Translations under genes and position numbers: made by a program | The notes under the pieces: generated by a model | Database searches by the model: none | What the model was told of the DNA's origin: nothing | The model's input: only the letters and a program-made list of their open reading frames with translations | In this document: positions 16,301 to 24,726 of the stretch, one piece after another | How positions within the stretch are numbered: position 1 is the stretch's first letter | How the letters are laid out: every line of letters starts with the position of its first letter | Assembly: GCA_016703425.1 (NCBI GenBank) | Contig: JADJCA010000011.1 | Coordinates: 62,001 to 126,000, forward strand | Reading direction: 5' to 3' | Source of the DNA: Myxococcales bacterium | GTDB lineage: Bacteria > Myxococcota_A > Polyangia > Polyangiales > Polyangiaceae | Length of the DNA stretch: 64,000 nt

Positions 16301-18367
16301 GGGGAGGTTGGCGAGCTTGAGCAAGCGACGCGTGTCGCCGAGGAGGTTCTTGAGGAATTGCTCGTCGACGTCGGTGCCCGATTCGAGGACCTCCTCCATG
16401 CGCTTCTGGAGGCTCTCGGCGATCTTGCTGACTTCCTTCAGGCCGACCGTCGCGGCCGCGCCCTTGAGCGTGTGATAGATGCGCTCGACGTGGTCGGCGC
16501 TGGCCACGTTGGTCGGGTCTGCGAGGAGCGCTTGCAAGTGCCCCTGGAGCGCGACGACGAGCTCGCGGGCTTCCTCTTGGAAGATCGCCTGAAGCTCCTT
16601 GTCGATCTCTGCCGACTCTTCGCCGCTCGGCGACTCCTCGGCGAAGGAGAACTCCGCGCCTTCCTCGCCGCTCGGGCTGTCACCTGACATCGGCGGCGGC
16701 GAAAGCGTGATGGGCTTGAGGTCGACCTTGCGAAGGAGGCTGTTGGACTCGAGGGCGAAGGCCGCCAGCGTGTCTTCCCCGGCATCGAGGCGCCCGTCGG
16801 CGACGTCCTTCATCATCTTCGAGCAATCGGCGGCGGCGCTCGCGTATTGCGGGAGGTCGTTCTTCTGCGCGAGGACGTTGAGCTCGCCAAACATGCGCTC
16901 CAGCTTGCGCGCCGCCGAAAGGTCCGTGGCATCGACCGAGAGCGCGCTCACGCACTCCTGCACGCCGTAGAGGATCCCTTTGGCTTGCTCCAAGAATTCG
17001 CGATGCTGCACGGCGTGAATCGGCTCCGGCCCCGTCGCGCGCGACGGCGGCGGCCCCGGCTCTTCTTCGGCGAACGAGAACTCTTCGCCGCGGCTCGTGG
17101 CGACGGCGATCTCCGGCAGGTTCACCTGACGCAAGATTCGGTTCGTGTCGCGGGCAACTTGCTCGAGGAACCCGTGTGTCACGGGCGTCGTGTGCTCGAC
17201 GACCCCCATCATGCGCGCCTGGAGCTCGGAGGCGGCTTCGCTCACGTTGCTGAGACCGGCAAACGAGGCGCTCCCCTTGAGGGTGTGAAAAATGCGCTCG
17301 ACGCTCTTCGACGACGACTCGTCCTTGGGGTTCTCGAGCAACTTCTGCAGGTAGCCCTGCAGCGGCACCAACAGGTCGCGAGCCTCGTCGTGGAACATCG
17401 TGTCGAGCTCGCCCTCCGGGACGACCTCGAGCTCTTCGCTCGGGAGGTCGGTCACTTCTTCGGCGGGCGCTGCCACGTACATGACGCCGAGGCGCGGCGC
17501 GCCGGCCATGTGGAGCATGCGCTCGAGGTCGCGGATCTGCTGTTCGATGAACGCCGGCGTGATGCTCGTCGAACCGATGATGACACCCTCGAAGTTGCGG
17601 CGAAGCTGCTCCGAGAGCTTGTGAACCTCAGGGAAGCCGGCGGCGCCAGCGCCACCCTTGATGCCGTGGAGGATGCGCTCGATGTGACCCGCGGCGACCA
17701 TTTTGTCGGCATCATCGATGAACGCTTGCACGTGGCGAGCGAGCGCTTCGCCGGACTCGCGGACCTCTTCACGGAAGATGACCTGAAGCTCTTCGTCGAA
17801 GACGGGCGCCTGCGACGGCGGGGCGCTGACGTCGTTCGGGTCGACGGTCGAGGCGGGGGCCGACGCGGCGAGGCTCGCGCGAACCTCGGCGTCGTAGGCG
17901 GGCCCTTCGACCTTCTCGGCGAACGGTGCGCCGACGACGTCGGCGAGCTTGTCGCGAAACGCGAGGAGGAGCCACTCGGCCTCGTCGCTGTCGTGCTTCA
18001 GCTCGAGGTCGAGCATGGCGCGCATCTCGGTGGCGCCTTCCGCGCAATGTTGCGCGATGCGCCGCGCCTCCTTCGCGTGAGCCTCGATGGCGCGGACCTC
18101 TTCAAGGCCCTTGCCGGCCAGATGCTCGAGCATCCGGGCGCTCTCGGCCAGCGAGTTCGCCTGAACGAGGCTCGAGGTGCCGCTGACGGCATGCGCGAAG
18201 TCGCCGACCTTCTCAAAGAGCGGCGCGCCGTTGATGTCCTTCAGCGACGTCTGGTCGAGCGACGGGGAGGCGAGAAGCGCTCGTGCCGCTTCTTCGATTC
18301 GACCCAGGAAGTTCGTGATGTCCGTCGTGAACGTCTCGCGGACATCGTCGATTGAGAATCCTGACAT
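13355..18367 (-). CDS. CheA-type hybrid kinase with seven Hpt modules (ChpA-like)
   Basis: At 1670 residues this kinase is far longer than standard CheA (about 650) and resembles ChpA/PilL of pilus chemosensory systems. Hpt modules carry His59 (FAHAVSG), His234 (LHGIKGG), His361 (FHTLKGS), His632 (YHTLKGA), His755 (FHRLKGS) and His882 (THTLKGA). A seventh Hpt-like helical module at about 455-560 has lost its His (RMFGELNVLA). Then come the dimerisation region (about 1005-1180), the ATPase (LVRNAVVHGIE, DDGNGLD, GRGVGGNVV), a CheW domain (about 1350-1495) and a receiver (FTDLEMPRMHG, Asp1577; LTKPF). An EFSFAEE linker motif recurs. It lies between the MCP gene and the coupled CheW-like gene. 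Multiple Hpt sites suggest phosphate buffering or several outputs (inference). Confidence 0.92.
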   Translation of the reverse strand: MSGFSIDDVRETFTTDITNFLGRIEEAARALLASPSLDQTSLKDINGAPLFEKVGDFAHAVSGTSSLVQANSLAESARMLEHLAGKGLEEVRAIEAHAKEARRIAQHCAEGATEMRAMLDLELKHDSDEAEWLLLAFRDKLADVVGAPFAEKVEGPAYDAEVRASLAASAPASTVDPNDVSAPPSQAPVFDEELQVIFREEVRESGEALARHVQAFIDDADKMVAAGHIERILHGIKGGAGAAGFPEVHKLSEQLRRNFEGVIIGSTSITPAFIEQQIRDLERMLHMAGAPRLGVMYVAAPAEEVTDLPSEELEVVPEGELDTMFHDEARDLLVPLQGYLQKLLENPKDESSSKSVERIFHTLKGSASFAGLSNVSEAASELQARMMGVVEHTTPVTHGFLEQVARDTNRILRQVNLPEIAVATSRGEEFSFAEEEPGPPPSRATGPEPIHAVQHREFLEQAKGILYGVQECVSALSVDATDLSAARKLERMFGELNVLAQKNDLPQYASAAADCSKMMKDVADGRLDAGEDTLAAFALESNSLLRKVDLKPITLSPPPMSGDSPSGEEGAEFSFAEESPSGEESAEIDKELQAIFQEEARELVVALQGHLQALLADPTNVASADHVERIYHTLKGAAATVGLKEVSKIAESLQKRMEEVLESGTDVDEQFLKNLLGDTRRLLKLANLPELDVAKSPKEPASAAEPPSEVGDAKKFFMEEAKELCERAGQYLDELAKAADPRAREVRGELGKLFHRLKGSALVVAEDAIATEAARLQSLASADKTSAAVLQRGLARVTQLLQSERAEEPSFSSAAAKKPAKAPRVKEAVVRERVQLPAEPDLVDAFNQECSELLDQLDRAILALEETNQPKAAIETLMRLTHTLKGAVNTIGLGPTGAILHRVETFLEGLIEATILPSMKAVATFLLEVQQDVRRNLRQAADGYVETSIARVESRIGNVLAGSKAAYEPVSHTGGSSVSIINVDTGGGSGDAESLAPGAPADAADRRFIRVSTERLDALMNLAGELVVSRSRLMSRIDVLKQLQLELGRSRRRLMDTVESFREEHEFTYRRPGEMHAAYQQTVAQLANRPAEGAATALAKLTSEDQMGAFSDAELDRYDDVNVLARSLAEMSNDFNEMYGQLYRELSAFAADSEAHGSIVTGIQSEVTRARMVPLEFLFQRLRLPVRDAAAREGKEVRVVTSGEDVNIDKTIADALFGPMLHLVRNAVVHGIEAPNARQATGKKETGTLTLAARQESGQIVLEVRDDGNGLDLAALHAKGVQMGVIPAETSVNDQVVKDLVFAAGLSTKATVGNVAGRGVGGNVVRRAVDRLNGSIRVDTMPGKGTAFLVTLPLTLAITKALLVSSRGRSYAIPLYFAQHILDAEEGVIVESAGIRRVKLDETYVSVLTMDELFGVTDRSSAEKRGPVIVLRVGDQRLMLQVDAVIGQEEIVVKSLGDLLTGHPVLAGVTIRGTGELSLILDIPGVVEAHAGRALSGGGPRFQPTTTSLERPKKATQLRMPAVQRKVRVLFVDDSLSVRKIAEKELTNLGTDVTTAVDGLDAMSKLREGHYDLIFTDLEMPRMHGYDLIRELRFLPAYQDLPIIVVSSRSGQKHQDQARALGCTDYLTKPFNARQLEGALEKYGPKKKPVGAQGAGDDSQSHSQDSGDSQ

Positions 18368-18437
18368 ACCAGCCCCTCACGCTCGGCCAGGCCGAGAAAA
18401 ACCGGGAAGCAAAAAGTGTCGAAAACCGTGGGCGGCC

Positions 18438-20714
18438 TCAGGCCACCTTGAACTGACGGATGTTCTGCGTGATTTGCTCGGTGAGCGAGATGAGCTCGCC
18501 GACCGTGGCCACGGTTCCGTCAGCGCCCTTCTGCGTCTGCTGGGCGATGGCGGTGACCTCTTCCATCGTGCGCACCATGGTCTGCGTGCCCTCGACCTGC
18601 GCCTTCGCGACGGTAGCGATGTGAGCGACGAGGCCGGCCGACTCGGTGGACACCTGGCGAATCTTGCCAAGCGACACGCCGGCTTCGGCGACCAGCTGCG
18701 ACTCCTGCTCAACGACCTGCGTCTGCCGCTCGATGGCTTCGGCGGTTTCCTTCGTCTCGGCGTGGATGGCCTTGACGAGCTTGTCGATTTCCTTGGTGGC
18801 GGCGGCCGTTCGTTCGGCGAGCTTGCGCACCTCTTCGGCAACGACGTGGAAGCCGCGGCCGTGTTCGCCGGCGAGCGCGGCTTCGATGGCGGCGTTCAGC
18901 GCGAGGAGGTTGGTCTTCTCGCTGATGCGGCTGATGGTGGCGACGATGCCCGTGATCTCGAGGGACCGATCGCCGAGAATCTTCATGCGCTTGGCACCGG
19001 CCTGAACGCTTGCGCGAAGCTCGTTCATCGTCGAGATGACGTTCTCGACGCGCTCGGCGCCTTCGATGGCTGACGCCTCGGTGCGCTGTGCGGCGGTCGC
19101 CGCCGTGAGGGCGTCCTGGCTGACGCGAGAGTTCTCTTCGCTCATCTGCATGACGAGCTGGCGAGCGGTGAGGATGTCCTTCGCTTGGTTGGTGGCGCCG
19201 TTGGCCATGCCCTTCGCGAGGCTCGAGATCTCGACGACGGCGCGGTTGGAACGCTCCAGCTGTTGCTGGATGCGACCGATAAGGTTCTGCATGCTCTCGA
19301 GGAGGTTGTTGAAGCCGTCGGCCACGTTACCGAGGGCTCCTTCCGTCACGCGGGCGCGGACCGTGAGGTTTCCGTCGGCGGCGTCCGAGACGACCTGCAG
19401 CAAGTCGAAGATGTTCTCTTGGAGCTGGCGGTTCTCGTCTTCAACGCGGTTCTTGAGCGTACGAGCTTCGACGAGGGCGTCGTTGATCTGGCCGTATTGC
19501 GTGCCGATCTGACCGAGCTCGTCTTGCGCGTCGAGGCGGAGTTGCTCTTCCATGGTGCCGGCGATCATGCGGCCCGTCGCGGAGCCGAGGACGGCGATGG
19601 AGCGCTGAACCGAGAGGAAGAAGCCTACGAACAAGTACGCGAGCGCGAGGGCCGCGAAGACGGCGATGCCGAGGGCGAGGTTTCGGTCGAAGGTATAGCC
19701 GTCGACGCGGTCTTCGATGAGGGCGTCGAGCTGGGGACCGATGCGGCGCCAGAGCTCAACGGTCTGCAGCGCGTTCTCAAGCGTCGCCGTGACGATGGGG
19801 CGGAGCGCGTCCTGGTTCGGCTTTTCTTTCGCCGTGAGGAACTTGGTGCGGACCATCTCGGCGTGCTGGTTGAGCTTGTCGAGGGACTTCTCGGCGAGCT
19901 TCAACGTCTGCGCGACGTTTTGACCGCGCTTCTTGGCGGCTTCGCGGAAGCCGGCAAAGTTGGTCTTGTCGAGCTCCGTCGTTTGATTGAGGAACTGCTT
20001 GTAGATACCGGCGAGTTCGACGTTTCGTTCCGCTTCGGCCTGCTCGTCGGGCTGCGGCCTCATGCCGAGCGTCGCCGAGCGCGCGATGCTGTCGACGAGC
20101 GACGGCATCTTGCGGAGGTAGGCGTCCATCAAGAAGTAGCTCTCGAGCTCTTGGTCGAGGACGAGGTTGGAGTTCGAGCCGGCTTGGTTGAGTACCAGGT
20201 CGATCATCAAAGAGGCGATGTCGGCGTGGTACTTGTCGGCCTCGTCGGCCGTGGCGAGCTTCTGCTTCTGGAGCCCCTCCCAGAGGGTCTTCGCCTGCTT
20301 CCACTTCTTCGTGGTGCGAAGCTCGTCGCCGACCTCGGCATCCTGCTCGTCGACCTTCTTGACGGCCTTGTTGGCCTCTTCCGTGGCCGCCGTGACGTCG
20401 CCGCTAAAGCCCGTCAAGCCCAACGCCACGCCGACCGAGGCCACGCGCCGTCGCTCGATTTGGTAGAGGAACTCGCGCGCCGGCTCGACCCAGCGAACGC
20501 CGCTTCGCTCCTTCTCGTTGAACTCGATGCGCTCTTGCGAGATGGCGTTCTGGAGGAAGAGGACGTAGCCGAGCGGGACCGCTACGAGCACGCCGATGAT
20601 CAAGAATTTCCAGACGTATTTCAGTCTGTTCATCAAGGCCATGGAAGGCTGAAAGAGGAACGAGACCATCCCCCACACCTGTCCGAACCCGCTCGGCGTC
20701 CCGCCAGCATTCAT
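18438..20714 (-). CDS. Methyl-accepting chemotaxis protein
   Basis: This 758-residue receptor feeds the CheA downstream. AGGAGA eight bases before the ATG at 20714 fixes the start. One helix (FLIIGVLVAVPLGYVLFL, about residues 37-55) and a second (LGIAVFAALALAYLFVGF, about 345-365) flank a largely helical sensor region of about 290 residues. A HAMP segment follows, then the signalling hairpin with NLLALNAAIEAALAGEHG and FHVVAEEVRKLAERT. There is no CheR/CheB-binding pentapeptide at the end (FKVA), and no cheR or cheB is in the locus. cheA starts 70 bases downstream. The ligand is unknown. Confidence 0.92.
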   Translation of the reverse strand: MNAGGTPSGFGQVWGMVSFLFQPSMALMNRLKYVWKFLIIGVLVAVPLGYVLFLQNAISQERIEFNEKERSGVRWVEPAREFLYQIERRRVASVGVALGLTGFSGDVTAATEEANKAVKKVDEQDAEVGDELRTTKKWKQAKTLWEGLQKQKLATADEADKYHADIASLMIDLVLNQAGSNSNLVLDQELESYFLMDAYLRKMPSLVDSIARSATLGMRPQPDEQAEAERNVELAGIYKQFLNQTTELDKTNFAGFREAAKKRGQNVAQTLKLAEKSLDKLNQHAEMVRTKFLTAKEKPNQDALRPIVTATLENALQTVELWRRIGPQLDALIEDRVDGYTFDRNLALGIAVFAALALAYLFVGFFLSVQRSIAVLGSATGRMIAGTMEEQLRLDAQDELGQIGTQYGQINDALVEARTLKNRVEDENRQLQENIFDLLQVVSDAADGNLTVRARVTEGALGNVADGFNNLLESMQNLIGRIQQQLERSNRAVVEISSLAKGMANGATNQAKDILTARQLVMQMSEENSRVSQDALTAATAAQRTEASAIEGAERVENVISTMNELRASVQAGAKRMKILGDRSLEITGIVATISRISEKTNLLALNAAIEAALAGEHGRGFHVVAEEVRKLAERTAAATKEIDKLVKAIHAETKETAEAIERQTQVVEQESQLVAEAGVSLGKIRQVSTESAGLVAHIATVAKAQVEGTQTMVRTMEEVTAIAQQTQKGADGTVATVGELISLTEQITQNIRQFKVA

Positions 20715-20869
20715 GGTCGTCTTCTCCTAAAACTCGAAACTCTCAAATCGCACCGGCAGCGCGGGAAGCGCGTGGCTGAGTGGCCGCTCCGCCGGTGAAA
20801 AACTCTTTGTCGCCCCGCCAGAACCCCCGGAGGTCTCTGGCCCCATCCCCTAAGCCGCTATCTTCCTCG

Positions 20870-21487
20870 CTACTGATATTTCAGTTGCTCCAGTCGCTGC
20901 AAAAGAGCGGCTGTGTCGAGCACCGTGACGAAGAGGCCTCCACGGTTGTCGGCCTCCAAGAATCCCTGGACGAGCGGGTTGTCGCCGCCGGCTTTCGGCC
21001 GGCTGAGGACGCCCGGTCCGATCTCGAGGACGATCTCCATCCGGTCGATGAGGACGCCCGCCATGAGGTTGCTCGCTCGAATCACGAGGACCGGGTACGG
21101 CTTTCCGTCACCGACCGTGATTTCCGAGCGTTTGCTGGCAGGGATCTCGAGAATTTCAGCCAGGTCGATCAGCGCCAGCGGTGTTCCGCGGAAGTTGAAC
21201 AGGCCGAGCATGGCCGACTTGGACAGCGGCACGGGAGCCAATTGGTCGACTGTCACCAGCTCGCCAACGAGGCCGATGTCGAGGGCGAAGCAGTCGCCGC
21301 AGAGCCAGAACGCGCACACGCGCTGGACCCCGCCGCCCTTGTTGGCAGCGCCTTGTGATCCCCCCGACCCGCCGGACCCCTTGCCGCTGCTCTGACCGCT
21401 GCCGGAACGGCCGGAGGAGCCCGAGCCGCTTCCGCCTTTCGAGGAGCCGCGCGAGCGGGAGGAACCTTTGGAAGACTCAGTTGCCAT
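20870..21487 (-). CDS. CheW coupling protein with Ser/Gly-rich N-terminal tail
   Basis: The 205-residue protein couples receptor and CheA. The first 50 or so residues are almost only Ser, Gly, Lys and Arg (low complexity, probably disordered). The CheW domain follows: VCAFWLCGDCFALDI, MLGLFNFRGTPLALIDL, VLVIRASNLMAGVLIDRM and the hydrophobic end. GAAGGGAA lies just before the ATG. It sits 19 bases after the PilH-like gene, with 155 bases before the MCP start, where an extra promoter could lie. The tail is not usual for CheW and may act as a tether. Confidence 0.88.
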   Translation of the reverse strand: MATESSKGSSRSRGSSKGGSGSGSSGRSGSGQSSGKGSGGSGGSQGAANKGGGVQRVCAFWLCGDCFALDIGLVGELVTVDQLAPVPLSKSAMLGLFNFRGTPLALIDLAEILEIPASKRSEITVGDGKPYPVLVIRASNLMAGVLIDRMEIVLEIGPGVLSRPKAGGDNPLVQGFLEADNRGGLFVTVLDTAALLQRLEQLKYQ

Positions 21488-21506
21488 GGTTTCCCTTCAG
21501 CTGACT

Positions 21507-21869
21507 TCAGCCGACGTAACGCTTGATGATTGCTTGGAGCGTGTCGGGGGTGAACGGCTTCGCGACGTGGTCGTCGGCGCCTTGTTTCTGGCCCCAGAAG
21601 CGGTCGCTGTCGCCGCCCTTGGACGTCACGAGGACGACCGGAATCTTGGAGGTGTCGGGGTCGGTCTTGAGCTTGCGGCAGGCGTGAAAGCCGTTCATCG
21701 ACGGCATCACGACGTCGAGGAAGATGAGCTGCGGCTTCACCTCTTTGGCCCGGGCGAGCGCCTCGCTGCCGTCGGTGGCGTATTCAGGCTTGTGACCGGA
21801 CGACGTCACGACGCGGCCGATGAGCTCGCGGTCGGTCTGTACGTCGTCAACGATGAGAATGGTTCCCAT
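21507..21869 (-). CDS. Single-domain response regulator, PilH-like
   Basis: This 120-residue stand-alone receiver has VDD, the phospho-Asp in IFLDVVMPSMNG, the Thr of LVTSKG and the Lys of VAKPF. The stretch SDRFWGQKQGADD is typical of PilH/PilG-type regulators (DKVWGKRQGA in Pseudomonas, from memory), not of flagellar CheY. A GAGGA ribosome binding site precedes the ATG. It probably takes phosphate from the large CheA. Its placement directly after a receiver-DUF4388 gene supports a pilus output (inference). Confidence 0.88.
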   Translation of the reverse strand: MGTILIVDDVQTDRELIGRVVTSSGHKPEYATDGSEALARAKEVKPQLIFLDVVMPSMNGFHACRKLKTDPDTSKIPVVLVTSKGGDSDRFWGQKQGADDHVAKPFTPDTLQAIIKRYVG

Positions 21870-21897
21870 GGAGTCCTCGGAATTGGGCAGGCGGCGT

Positions 21898-23673
21898 TCA
21901 GGCGACGAGCAAGCGCTCTAGGTCAACATACGTAATGGGCTTTGTCAGTACGGAATCAAAACCGGCGGCCGAGAGCTCGTCGACCTTCTCGCGAGAAGGC
22001 GTGTCGAGCACCGCGACGACCGCCAGATGGGAGAGATCGTCGGCCTTTCGGACCTGGGCCACGGCGCGTACCGCAGCGTCGCCGGCGGCGTCCGCGTTGA
22101 GGATGACCATCCGCGGCCTCTCCCTGAGGATCGCGGCGAAGATGTCTTTGTCGGAGTCGAAGGCCACGAGCGACAGGGGCTCGGCGCGGTTCTGAAGCAG
22201 CTTGGTGAGCGGCGCCTGGAACCCTTCGACGTCGGGCTCGAGGATCATGACGGCGCTGGGTCGCTTGGTCTCGGCGGCGACCGCTGCGACGTGCCGCTCG
22301 CGGATGAGCCCCACGTGGAGGAGCCTCGCGACGATGTGGGCGGCCTCGCGCGCCGGTAGGCCGCTGCGGTTCGTCAGCGTCTGAACGCTGTTGCCACCAC
22401 CCACGAGGCTGAGAATGCGGCGCTCCTCGGCGGAGAGCTCGAAGTCGCGAAGGCGGCGGCTGAAGTTCTCGGCGCGCTCGAAGACCGCCTCGGTCTTGGG
22501 CAGACGCGCCTCGACGGTCGCGCGGCCAGAAGGCCGACGGAACAGCTCGAGCTCGAGCTGGTCGACCGAGATGCGAAGGCCGTAGGCGTCGACGTAAGAA
22601 GGGTGCGTCGGCCGCTCGCGCCAGAAAAAGCGCACCGAGCTCGCCTCGATGATGTCGAGGAGCGAGCGCTTTCCCTGCCTTTGAAGCAACGGCGCGAGAT
22701 CGGTCGTCGGCAGGTAGCCGCGCTCGGCGAGGGTCACGAAGAACGGCTTGCCGCTCGAGCGCTGGTCGGCTTCTGCGCGCTCGCGCACGTCGGCGGCGAG
22801 GGCCGGCAGCGCGACCTTCGCGTCGCGGCAGTAGTCGATGGGATCGTGGCTCGTGGCGAGGAGGACTTCGCCGCGGCGAAGGTACGCGACGACCTTGCGG
22901 CTGCCGGCGGCGAGCCAAAGCTCGCCCGTTTGACCCGAGGCACGGATCATCTTCACGATGTCCGTGGGGGACCAGCCGGTGGCCTTGCCGGAGAGCGACC
23001 CCTCGCCCTCTTCGACCGGCTCCGCGGGGCCAGCGCCGCCGAGCACTTCTTTGAAGACCGGCACGAGGGCGTCGAGCACTTGTCCGACGAGCTCGGGCGT
23101 CAAAAACTTTCGCGCAAAGTAGGGCGCCGGTTGGTTGGCGCCGAGCTGCGCCATCCAGTCGGGGATGCGCGCAAACTGCGGCCGCAGCGACGCGAAGAGC
23201 GACTTCGCCGCCGTCTCCTTCTGGCGAAAGGAGAAGAGCGAGACGCTGGCCGGCGCCGGCGGACGCGACGGCCTCAGCGACGCCGTCGCCGCTTGCGCCT
23301 TCTTGTCGAGCACCGCTTGCACACGCGTGACGATGTCGTCGGGCGAAAACGGCTTCGAGACGTAGTCGACCTGCGCGCGCATCCCCTTGAAGAGCTCGCG
23401 GACGTTCTCGTCCTTCGCCGTCATCAAGATGATCGGTACGTTGGCCGTGCGCGCATCCTGACTAAGCCGCTGCGCGACATCGATGCCACGCATGTCGGGG
23501 AGGACGAAGTCGAGGAGAATGAGCTCGGGGATGCCGTGGTGATGCGTCGCCTTGAGCAGGCCCTCATGGCCCGTCGTGGCGTAGTCGATGGTGGCATCGA
23601 TGTTCTTGAGCGCCAGGCCGACGGCCTTGCGAACGGTGAGGCTGTCGTCGATGACGAGGAGACGCGACGTCAT
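21898..23673 (-). CDS. Receiver-DUF4388 (PATAN)-pseudoreceiver protein
   Basis: The 591-residue product starts at the ATG at 23673, which overlaps the upstream stop by one base (TGATG). A canonical receiver (LVIDDS, LLDFVLPDMRG, VSKPF) fills residues 1-120. A central region includes DUF4388-like SLSGKATGWSPTDIVKMI and ASGQTGELWLAAG blocks, and a winged-helix segment (ILSLVGGGNSVQTLTNRSG) near residue 430. The last 115 residues form a second receiver-like fold with Asn where the phospho-Asp should be (VILNADAAGD) but with the Lys kept (LTKPI). It may integrate phosphate signals from CheA and pass them to a motor protein (inference from cyanobacterial PATAN regulators). Confidence 0.82.
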   Translation of the reverse strand: MTSRLLVIDDSLTVRKAVGLALKNIDATIDYATTGHEGLLKATHHHGIPELILLDFVLPDMRGIDVAQRLSQDARTANVPIILMTAKDENVRELFKGMRAQVDYVSKPFSPDDIVTRVQAVLDKKAQAATASLRPSRPPAPASVSLFSFRQKETAAKSLFASLRPQFARIPDWMAQLGANQPAPYFARKFLTPELVGQVLDALVPVFKEVLGGAGPAEPVEEGEGSLSGKATGWSPTDIVKMIRASGQTGELWLAAGSRKVVAYLRRGEVLLATSHDPIDYCRDAKVALPALAADVRERAEADQRSSGKPFFVTLAERGYLPTTDLAPLLQRQGKRSLLDIIEASSVRFFWRERPTHPSYVDAYGLRISVDQLELELFRRPSGRATVEARLPKTEAVFERAENFSRRLRDFELSAEERRILSLVGGGNSVQTLTNRSGLPAREAAHIVARLLHVGLIRERHVAAVAAETKRPSAVMILEPDVEGFQAPLTKLLQNRAEPLSLVAFDSDKDIFAAILRERPRMVILNADAAGDAAVRAVAQVRKADDLSHLAVVAVLDTPSREKVDELSAAGFDSVLTKPITYVDLERLLVA

Positions 23674-24725
23674 CAGCGCACCTCCGCGACAATGCCAGAG
23701 ACCTTGCGCGGGCCTTGGCGAAGGCGCCCGGTAAGCAAATCGAGGACCGCCGGCCCACCTTCGGCGACGGCCTTGGCGATATCGTCTTCCGCGCCCGACG
23801 CGCCCGTCAGCGCGACGACAACGTCGCCGCTCGCGGCTCCAAAACGCATCATGAGGGAACCCGTCTTTCCGAAAGCGTTGGAGAGGTTGTACGCGTTGGG
23901 CAGTCGCATCGGCGAAAGGATGCGAAGCGGCACTTCGGGCCCCGCCGGCCAATAGACGATCCAGTCTTCACCGTCGGGCGCGAGGTGCAGCGCGGCGTAG
24001 CTGCCGCCGAGCATGTCACGGAGCTTGCGCTCCTTCTCGTCGTCGGGCTCTTCGCGGCGCATGGCGTCGGCCACGCGGGCCGCTTCCGCGTCGACGAGCA
24101 ACGGTGCGCCCGGGTCAACGCGAAGGAGAGCCGTGAGCCCCTCGGTCGTGCCTTGCACAACGAGCGGCAACGAATCGCTGGGGGTGTCACCGCCACACGT
24201 CATGGCGCCGACCCAACCGTTGGCGTGTTGACGCTCGCTCGTGCGGACGGGACCGTGGCGGGCGTCGGCGGGCCCGGCACCGAGGAGGCTCCCGGTGGCG
24301 CTCACAGTGTTGGCGGTGAGGGCTCGAATGCGCGCGGCGATGCGCCCCGCAGACAGCGGCGGAGAGAGCAGCGTCACGCGGCCGCTCTGAATCGTCACCG
24401 TCGGTCGCACGAGCGGCTCTTCGCAGAGGAGCAAGAGCGAGATCGTCGGCATGCTGCGCGTCATGAGCTCGACGATGTCGTCGGGCACGCGACGCTCACC
24501 AGCGGCGAGCCACGCGACGAGCAGCGCCGGCGGCGGAGCACCGGTGGCCGCGAGCCACGAGACGAGCTGCGTGGCCGGTGCAGCGGTTGCGTCGCCAGTC
24601 CAAAGGAAACGGCGGACGCCCGCTGCTTCACACGCGCCGACGATGTCGCCGAGCAACGACTCGGGCATGCGGTGCGATGCCACCACGACGGTGGACTTGC
24701 TCTCTTCGGGCGATTGATTGGTCAC
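23673..24725 (-). CDS. Protein of unknown function within the chemosensory operon
   Basis: I do not recognise this 350-residue protein. The GTG at 24725 lies one base after the cheW stop and its own stop overlaps the next ATG (TGATG), so it is an integral operon member. The first 120 residues alternate short strands and helices in a receiver-like way (STVVVASHRMPESLLGDIV, PALLVAWLAAGERRVPDD, TISLLLLCEEPLVRPTV) but lack the Asp and Lys sites. The C-terminal half (LRVDPGAPLLVDAEAAR through VVALTGASGAEDD) has no motif I can name. No signal peptide or membrane helix is visible. It may be an adaptor between CheW and the PATAN proteins (guess from position). Confidence 0.7.
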   Translation of the reverse strand: MTNQSPEESKSTVVVASHRMPESLLGDIVGACEAAGVRRFLWTGDATAAPATQLVSWLAATGAPPPALLVAWLAAGERRVPDDIVELMTRSMPTISLLLLCEEPLVRPTVTIQSGRVTLLSPPLSAGRIAARIRALTANTVSATGSLLGAGPADARHGPVRTSERQHANGWVGAMTCGGDTPSDSLPLVVQGTTEGLTALLRVDPGAPLLVDAEAARVADAMRREEPDDEKERKLRDMLGGSYAALHLAPDGEDWIVYWPAGPEVPLRILSPMRLPNAYNLSNAFGKTGSLMMRFGAASGDVVVALTGASGAEDDIAKAVAEGGPAVLDLLTGRLRQGPRKVSGIVAEVR

Positions 24726-24726
24726 G

